From Ophioderma brevispina (Eukaryota > Echinodermata > Ophiuroidea > Amphilepidida > Ophiodermatidae), in assembly GCA_023653785.1 (NCBI GenBank), contig JAMKCH010072455.1, forward strand, positions 1-64,000: a stretch of DNA of 64,000 nt, in the 5' to 3' direction. The notes beneath the pieces were generated by a model. That model made no database searches. It had not been told where the DNA came from and worked only from the letters and a program-made list of their open reading frames with translations. Position 1 is the first letter of the stretch. Every line of letters starts with the position of its first letter. The position numbers and the translations under genes were made by a program. Shown here piece after piece: positions 58,504 through 64,000 of this stretch.

Positions 58504-59395
58504 ATGGATTTCGAGAAGGAGCCCCAGCATCCCAGTGGTAAGCCGTAGCAAGCCAGGATAGCAGCCGTCAAGACCCGCATCTGTGCCGAGGTTTCCGGAT
58601 TCCTCCGCTCACCGCCGCCCGGCCGAGTACCGCATCGTCCACCGAGTACCCCGCTCTCCACCGTCGGACTACCGTGGTCACCGCGGAGCCGTTTTCAGGA
58701 AGCCGAACCGCCGGGCCCAGATCACCACAGGAGCGCGACCGACGCCGAGATCACCGCAATAGCCGTTTCCTGAGCCTGGCAGCCGTCGGGATACCGCAAG
58801 AGCCCGTCCGAAGTCTGTCAGCCGTCGGGATCACCGCAAGAGCCGTTCCGGTAGCCGGAGCCAGCCGCTGCTGGGATCACCGCAAGAGCCGTCCCGGCAG
58901 CCGTGGCAGCCGCCGGAATCACCCAATAGCCGTTCCGGAGCACGAAACGCCCCCCCGACGGGATCACCGCAAGAGCCGTTTATGGGGGAGCCGTGACCGC
59001 CGTCGGGCTCACCACAAGAGCCGTTCCGGAGCCGTAATCGCCGAGCCGGAACCGCCGCCGGAATCACCGCAGGCGCCAGTCCGCCGGGCTACCGACTCTC
59101 CACCGCCGATATTGGTCTTCCCCGTCAGCGTGTGCCCCCACTACCGTTATTACGGCCGGGCCTTGCCGTTCATGGGGATACTTAGAAACGGATCTCGGTC
59201 CTCCGTCATCGGGGCCCACTACCGTTATTCCGGCCGGGCCTTACCGTTCATGCGGATACTTAGATTGGTGACGCCTCTATCCAGCGTCAACACCACCGAA
59301 GCCGCCGGGATCACTGCAAGCACGGAATCCCCCGCAAGCGCCGGAATCACCGCAGGCGCCGGGATCACCGCAGAGTAAATCACCCCGCGAGCCAG
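58504..59395 (+). pseudogene. gag-like region with a coding minisatellite
   Basis: An ATG at 58504-58506 follows a strong acceptor-like CTTTCCCCAG, and opens MDFEKEPQHPSGKP before a stop. From about 58760 to 59080 the unit GGGATCACCGCAAGAGCCGT recurs every 30-60 bases and translates as Arg/His-, Ala/Val- or Pro/Glu-rich peptide depending on frame (PSGSPQEPFR in one). The position upstream of RT suggests gag. No zinc knuckle or capsid motif is recognised. Confidence 0.45.
59112..59270 (+). repeat. ~79-base minisatellite pair, site 1
   Basis: Two copies of CACTACCGTTATTACGGCC, CGGGCCTTACCGTTCATG, GGATACTTAGA. The same unit is found twice more at 62098-62250. Confidence 0.8.
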
Positions 59396-60785
59396 CCGCG
59401 GCCTTCCGGGACCCAGCCGTGACTGCCGGGGGACAGCCGCGAGCGCCTTAGCGACCGCTACCGTCGTATACGCCGGGAATTTCATGGCAGCCCCGACCCA
59501 ACGGCAGCCAGCGAGGACACAGAGTCCACCACAGCGCCGTCCGCATGGGTCGAACTTCTGCCGAGTTTTACCCGACGAGTGAGTGTTCATCGGGACTGCC
59601 ATCGGGACAGGATTTCAACCAACTCACCGCCGCCTCCCTCCTCGGACCACCATAACTTAACCGATCACCAAGAGGACCTCAAGAGGATTCATCAAGGCCG
59701 GAGTCCCGGGGGTAGATAGGATCCTCCACCTGGAGAAGATCTCGACGCTATGGGAAGTCGTTCACCGTGATACCAGAGCCCTTCAGTAGCGGCTTCTTTC
59801 CTTTTTAGCAGTTGTGCTACAGAGGGGCACCCCGATCCAGCGGCCTGAACCTTCACCAGAGATTGACGAGCGGGGAGAAGCTAGCTTCAGGTGTAACAAG
59901 CCAGAGAAGCGGTGACCATACGTACCGCTCTTATCTCCCTTTCAGGAAACTCTGCGACACGCTCACCGGGAACAACCAACCGGAAGGAACGTCCTCTCTC
60001 CGGGCCCCCCCATGGGACCAGAAAGGGACGCCGAATTGGGCGGCCTGGAAACACTGGCCTGGGATGGTATGTGACTATTGAATGCATCCTTCCTCACCTT
60101 CGCTCACCTGATGAACGAATGTCTGACCTGTCCATTGCAGCTAGTGCAGGGGACAAGCAACGTGCACTATATACACTCCGGGGCTAGCGTTCTGCACGGG
60201 GGGGAACACCGCTGCAGGCTATCTCAGTACTCGCCTATTGCGGAAAGTGAGTGCGCCCTACGCCCTCAACCTCCTGCGCCCCCAAGCAGTTCCTGGAGAC
60301 GCCTACAGACCTGACCTATTTTCGGGACATTCAAGCGCCTACACGAGGATGTCGCTAACAAGAATGCCTAGGCAGCCTGCGAACGCCAAAGGAGAAGGCG
60401 GCGCCGGCTAGCCATGGGGCCCCGCCTCGGCATGCAGAAGGCACCGCAGACACTTTTCGTAGTTAGTAAACTCCAATCAGAAGACCATCCTCAGAGCAAC
60501 CAGGGTCAATCTCCCCAGAGAGGGAGCAAGGATACCAACGCAAGGGCAGCGATGTGCGGTGGATGCAACAAGGGCGATCGATCAGGAGAGGTGGGGGTCA
60601 CGATGTGCTTCCTCCCCCCAGAATAGGAGGTGACTATCCTCAACCTCAGAACCTCCCTTGCTGTGGGGGGGGGGCTGGGATACTGCATAACAACCGTTAG
60701 GCGGTGTCTTCGACTCATGGGTTCTGCGCACCACGAGAGATGGTGATCCCAAGGAGTAAACAGCGGCAAGCCCTTCTAAGAGGTC
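59396..60785 (+). other. DIRS1-like gag-to-RT linker
   Basis: GC-rich sequence with short overlapping open frames on both strands and no recognised domain. The length fits the C-terminal part of gag and the start of the pol region. Confidence 0.4.
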
Positions 60786-61480
60786 GAGCGCTGCTTCAGA
60801 AGGCTGCGATCCTTCGGGTACCGTCCCGCCCCATAGCCAATTCACCTCAGCGCTTTGTCTCTCGCTCAGGAAATCCGACTAGTGGCGCCCTAATCCCAAC
60901 ACGAAAGCGCTCAGCAAGTTCTTCAAGTCACGCCTCAAGATGGAGAGCCTATCGGCAGTTCTCAGGGGACTCATCAGAGCCGGGGGAGCATCCACTTTTG
61001 ACTTAAAGGATGCTTACTTCCACGCTCCGATACATCCGTCACACAGGAAGTGGCTCGTTTTCCTATATCAACCACTCGTTCTATCAGTTCCAGTGCCTCC
61101 CGTTCGTATTTAATCGACAGTGTCCCGACATTCACCAGTATAGTGAAGATTGTAGCAATGTCTCCTCGGGCGGAAAAGCCATTCGCCTTCGCCTACCCGG
61201 ACGCTGGCTCCTGGCAGCACCTTCCAGGGAACAACTTCAACACTCCTTCGCGGAGCAGCGACTTTTTACAAGGGCGACGCGATCTTCAAGCGTGGATAGC
61301 GTTTCCGACCGCCGAGCGCATAGCATCTACGACGCCGTGCGCCGGGATCCTTCATGAAACTCAATTGACTACTGTGCTTCTCAGCCAGTATGACAACGGT
61401 GATACCACGCCGCAGACTTCGCATGCCAGTAATAATCAGCTTCTCGTCTATCGTCGTTCAATCTTCGCCGAACCGGACAT
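60786..61480 (+). pseudogene. DIRS1-like reverse transcriptase
   Basis: ALLQKAAILRVPS (about 60788) is followed by a RLKMESLSAVLRGL stretch (about 60938), DLKDAYFHAPIHPSHRKWL (about 61000-61058), FYQFQCLPFVFN (about 61078), FTSIVKIVAMS (about 61130) and LLAAPSREQLQHSF (about 61208-61250). DLKDAYFHxPIHPxH is the hallmark fingers/palm block of this group. The catalytic YLDDWLL site reads YPDAGSW/GRWLLA around 61195-61215, so it is damaged. Confidence 0.85.
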
Positions 61481-61549
61481 TCAAGAGTAACGCCTGATGT
61501 CCCATAGCACCCGAAGAGCGATAGCTTGTGGCGTCTGCCGGATAATCTC

Positions 61550-62095
61550 CGCCGGGAAACTACTCGCATCAAGACCCACATCTTCATTCCAGGACGGACG
61601 CATCTAGAGCGGGTGGGGACCCCCGTAGGAATACATCGCCTATTGGGGACTTGGACAATGAAGTTACAAAGCTCACATTCAAGTTGGAGCTTGTGGGCCG
61701 TTTTATCTGGCGCCGAGGCTGAATCTCCATCTGGTCAAGGGGGGTCACGTCCTAGCCCGGTGCGACAACATGCCGGTCGTCTCCTACTTCACAAGCATGA
61801 GATCCGGGAGTCGCAGCATTTGCCTACAGACAATCCTGAGTGGGTGTCTCCATCATCAGACCCACCCGGACGACCATCCTCTTTCCCGGGGTAGACAACA
61901 CCCTGGCAGATCCCTGTCTGAGGAGACAGCCGGAAGGCATGACCTTATAGAGTCCTGTGGGGTTGTCAGTGGAGTAGCACCTCATCCCAATATGCAGAAT
62001 GGCTTCTACAGGCTTGATCACCCCCACGTGAACCTGTTCGCAAGCCGCCCCAACGCCCAGCTCCCGCATACTGCTCCGTGGACCAAGGCTCCACC
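61550..62095 (+). pseudogene. DIRS1-like RNase H
   Basis: VLARCDNMPVVSY (about 61750) carries the RNase H Asp. It is followed across frameshifts by SLSEETAGRHDLIESC (about 61915), where related elements have a LSRRxPxGxxL segment, and by VNLFASRPNAQLP (about 62030), the usual end of this domain. The domain stops where a minisatellite pair begins. Confidence 0.8.
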
Positions 62096-62097
62096 CC

Positions 62098-62250
62098 CGG
62101 ATCTCGGTCTCCCCGTCATCGGGGCCCACTACCGTTATTACGGCCGGGCCTTACCGTTCACGGATACCTAGGAAAATGATATTGGTCCTCCCGTCATCGG
62201 GGCCCCACTACCGTTATTACGGGCCTTACCGTTCACGGGAATACTTTATT
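62098..62250 (+). repeat. ~79-base minisatellite pair, site 2
   Basis: Two copies of the unit seen at 59112-59270 (GTCATCGGGGCCCACTACCG, then TTATTACGGCCGGGCCTTAC), placed between RNase H and recombinase. Confidence 0.85.
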
Positions 62251-62254
62251 GATA

Positions 62255-63200
62255 ATACTTTCTCCACGGCAATCACCCAAGCTGCCCATCGTGACTGGAG
62301 AGGCAATGAGACCTACAACAAGGAGTTTATAATTCACAACAGAACATGTCACGCCCCGTTATGGATTTCATTAATCTCCAAGTGTAACCGCTCTTCTATC
62401 AACTTCTCTTCCTCCATACCATCTTCTTCGTATTTGTCTTTGCTCCATTACCCTCTTCACGCTCCCCACTTTAATCTCTGTCTCATCGGGCATCTTCTAT
62501 ATTCCATGATCGCATCAAGGGAACGCTGCATCAATGGCCGCCCGATCGATCTATAGTGCCAGCTTGGGGACCTGCACATCATACTGCCAGCATCTTCTAC
62601 AGTGCCTCCTTATGACCCTCTTCTCCAGGCATCCTTGGCGGAAACCACCAAGAAGTCTCTCTTCCTTGTCGCCGCAGCCATCAGGGCAGAGGAGTATCGG
62701 ACACCCTTGATTGCCTGTAGCAGAGAATCATCTCACCTTCACAGAGAACGCCGCTCGTCTTCCCCGATCATCTACCTGGCCAAGAATCAATCTCACAGCT
62801 TCACTCCACAGCCGATCCTCCTCCCAATCCCGACAAGCTTCAGGTTACAGCGATGAAGGACCCTGGTGTCCAGTTAGAGCCTTGAAGTTTTACCTCAGCA
62901 GACTCAACCCTATAGGGGGGCCACGACCAACTCTTCTCACAACTCAGAAGCTTGTTTCGCCCGGCCTCCAGACGACATTAGCCAGATTGATCGTGGGCAG
63001 TCATAAAGGCGCGCCTAGCTATTACGGGGGTTTGTCTTGCGGGGACGCACGTAGGAGCTCACGACCGTAAGATCACAGGCGGCTGCTGGCCTCCTACCGG
63101 GGAAGCTTTCTCATACAAGATACAGGGACGCCATGGGATTGGCTTGTTTTATACATTCCAACAAGTTTATCTCCGAGAGGTCCTAGTACACAGCGGTTCA
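62255..63200 (+). pseudogene. DIRS1-like tyrosine recombinase
   Basis: N-terminal TAITQAAHRDWRGNETYNKE (about 62268), then YDPLLQASLAETTKKSLFLV (about 62612), IYLAKNQSHSFTPQPILLP (about 62774), and CPVRALKFYLSRLNPI (about 62868-62915). AHDRK at 63057-63071 is the His-x-x-Arg box with one codon missing, and VYLREV at 63165-63182 holds the tyrosine (codon 63168-63170). The enzyme would resolve and integrate circular cDNA. Confidence 0.85.
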
Positions 63201-63432
63201 ACGGCAGCTAGGATCCTGGTCTTCAATCTCCTCGTCATCACAGCAAACCTCCGCATCTTCAGTGGCCACAGCTCCCAGTAGCATTTACCCACTGAAGTCG
63301 GTAACGTGCCTCTGTTTAATATTGTTTTGTTTCAACCTTCTCCCGGCGAGATCATATCACCATAGCTCCGCTTGCCTTATGGCCCGAGCACCTGATATCC
63401 GGGTTGACTCTACAGTTGCAACCTGTGCCATT

Positions 63433-63541
63433 AAGTCAGGCTTGATGGGAACGTACTAGAGATGTGGTGCTTCGCCCTCTCCCCCCGGGGGAGAGTTCAT
63501 ATCAACCATAATCTCCGTATACTTACCATTCAAAGCCTGAC
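63433..63541. repeat. DIRS1-like internal complementary region
   Basis: 63433-63495 repeats the outer right end (63774-63838) in direct orientation. 63482-63541 repeats it inverted, so the block is an imperfect palindrome centred on CCCCCGGGGG at about 63486. It equals left and right element ends joined head to head. Confidence 0.85.
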
Positions 63542-63654
63542 GCCTCCCCCCCCCTCCCCCGTGGGCCGCTGTGCCGCCCCAGGACGGGGCTCACGTTGTT
63601 CGCTCTCCTCCCTATGGAGTCACCCGGTGGAAAGAGCATACCAAAATGATCCAA

Positions 63655-63840
63655 AAGTCAGTGTTGCTAGATCATTGGCCCCTGACCATGTTCGCACTCA
63701 GGGGTTGCCACATTTTCCAGTGGTCTCGTAGGTATATTGCCCTATACCGAGCGTCGAAAATGAAAAGGCATAAAGTCAGGCTTGAATGGTATGTATACAG
63801 AGATAATGGTGATATGACTCTCCCCCGGGGGAGAGGGGAA
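63655..63840 (+). repeat. DIRS1-like right inverted terminal repeat
   Basis: Inverse of 57922-58083, extended by CTCCCCCGGGGGAG at the outer end, which the left end lacks. Confidence 0.85.
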
Positions 63841-63849
63841 ACGGGTGCT

Positions 63850-64000
63850 AGTGATGTCTCATTTTAACTGCAGTGTTTCCTCCCTCAAATAGTTATTAGT
63901 AATTTTTAGGAGGGCATGCCTCATTTTACTTAAATTTTTTCGATTTGAGGGAGGAGGAAAGCAAATTGAGGGAGGAGAATTATTATTCAAATCAAATAGA
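63850..64000. repeat. CTCAAATAGTAAAC hairpin satellite, part 3
   Basis: TTTCCTCCCTCAAATAGTTA, GGGCATGCCTCATTTTA and TTGAGGGAGGAGAATTA continue the satellite beyond the DIRS1-like element to the window end. Confidence 0.8.

Larger units (their letters stand above)
57922..63840 (+). mobile_element. DIRS1-like retrotransposon with inverted termini and internal complementary region
   Basis: Order on the plus strand: left inverted terminal repeat (57922-58083), gag-like region (58504 on), RT (about 60790-61480), RNase H (about 61550-62095), tyrosine recombinase (about 62255-63200), internal complementary region (63433-63541) and right inverted repeat (63655-63840). DIRS1-type elements are defined by this terminal plan and by a tyrosine recombinase in place of an integrase. 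The interior is far more GC-rich than the surrounding satellite. All coding domains are frameshifted. I did not recognise the methyltransferase-like domain that some DIRS elements carry between RNase H and the recombinase. The satellite continues on both sides, so the element inserted into it. Confidence 0.85.

Overview
The window looks like repeat-dense DNA from a marine invertebrate, probably a deuterostome such as an echinoderm or hemichordate. The reasons are spliced, intron-bearing sequence, a class C GPCR exon, metazoan-type LINEs, two orders of tyrosine-recombinase retrotransposon, many hairpin MITEs, tRNA-like repeats, and recurrent TAGGCCTA words, which I remember as common in ambulacrarian genomes. 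The species assignment is inference. No bacterial operon, CRISPR or phage feature is present.

Only one stretch looks like host protein-coding sequence: a terminal exon (8456-9010, +) that encodes TM5 to TM7 and the tail of a class C GPCR. Almost everything else is mobile or satellite DNA. Recognisable transposon proteins change frame every 100-200 bases, and near-identical repeat copies differ mainly by single-base indels. The elements are therefore old, or the assembly is indel-rich, or both.

Layout: 1-400 short palindromic words; 1500-2115 an ~82-base tandem repeat with two mini-hairpins per unit; 2200-5480 a minus-strand Ngaro/DIRS-order retrotransposon (RT, RNase H, tyrosine recombinase, SGNH hydrolase), perhaps with gag to 6240; 8456-9010 the GPCR exon; 9541-10134 a hairpin MITE split by a tRNA SINE; 14880-18850 a Jockey/CR1-like LINE carrying two MITEs; 18965-19551 foldbacks; 20322-23692 a 1.67-kb tandem duplication; 25580-26405 a ~172-base satellite; 26455-29312 and 32165-35052 a 2.9-kb direct duplication; 35147-35542 a tRNA SINE head split by a TTAA-flanked MITE; 37900-39060 a second LINE; 42449-43462 a CAACGCGTTG-rich foldback; 44108-47290 more copies of the TTAA MITE, one of them nested; 47930-51180 a GATAGT satellite split by a third LINE; 51190-57900 and 63850-64000 a hairpin satellite that hosts a divergent array of tRNA-Thr(UGU)-like units (52400-54555) and a DIRS1-like element (57922-63840) with inverted terminal repeats and an internal complementary region.

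The genes do not form a pathway. The biological story is layered insertion: SINE into MITE, MITE into SINE, MITE into LINE, MITE into MITE, LINE into satellite and DIRS into satellite. These give a relative age order for most families in the window.
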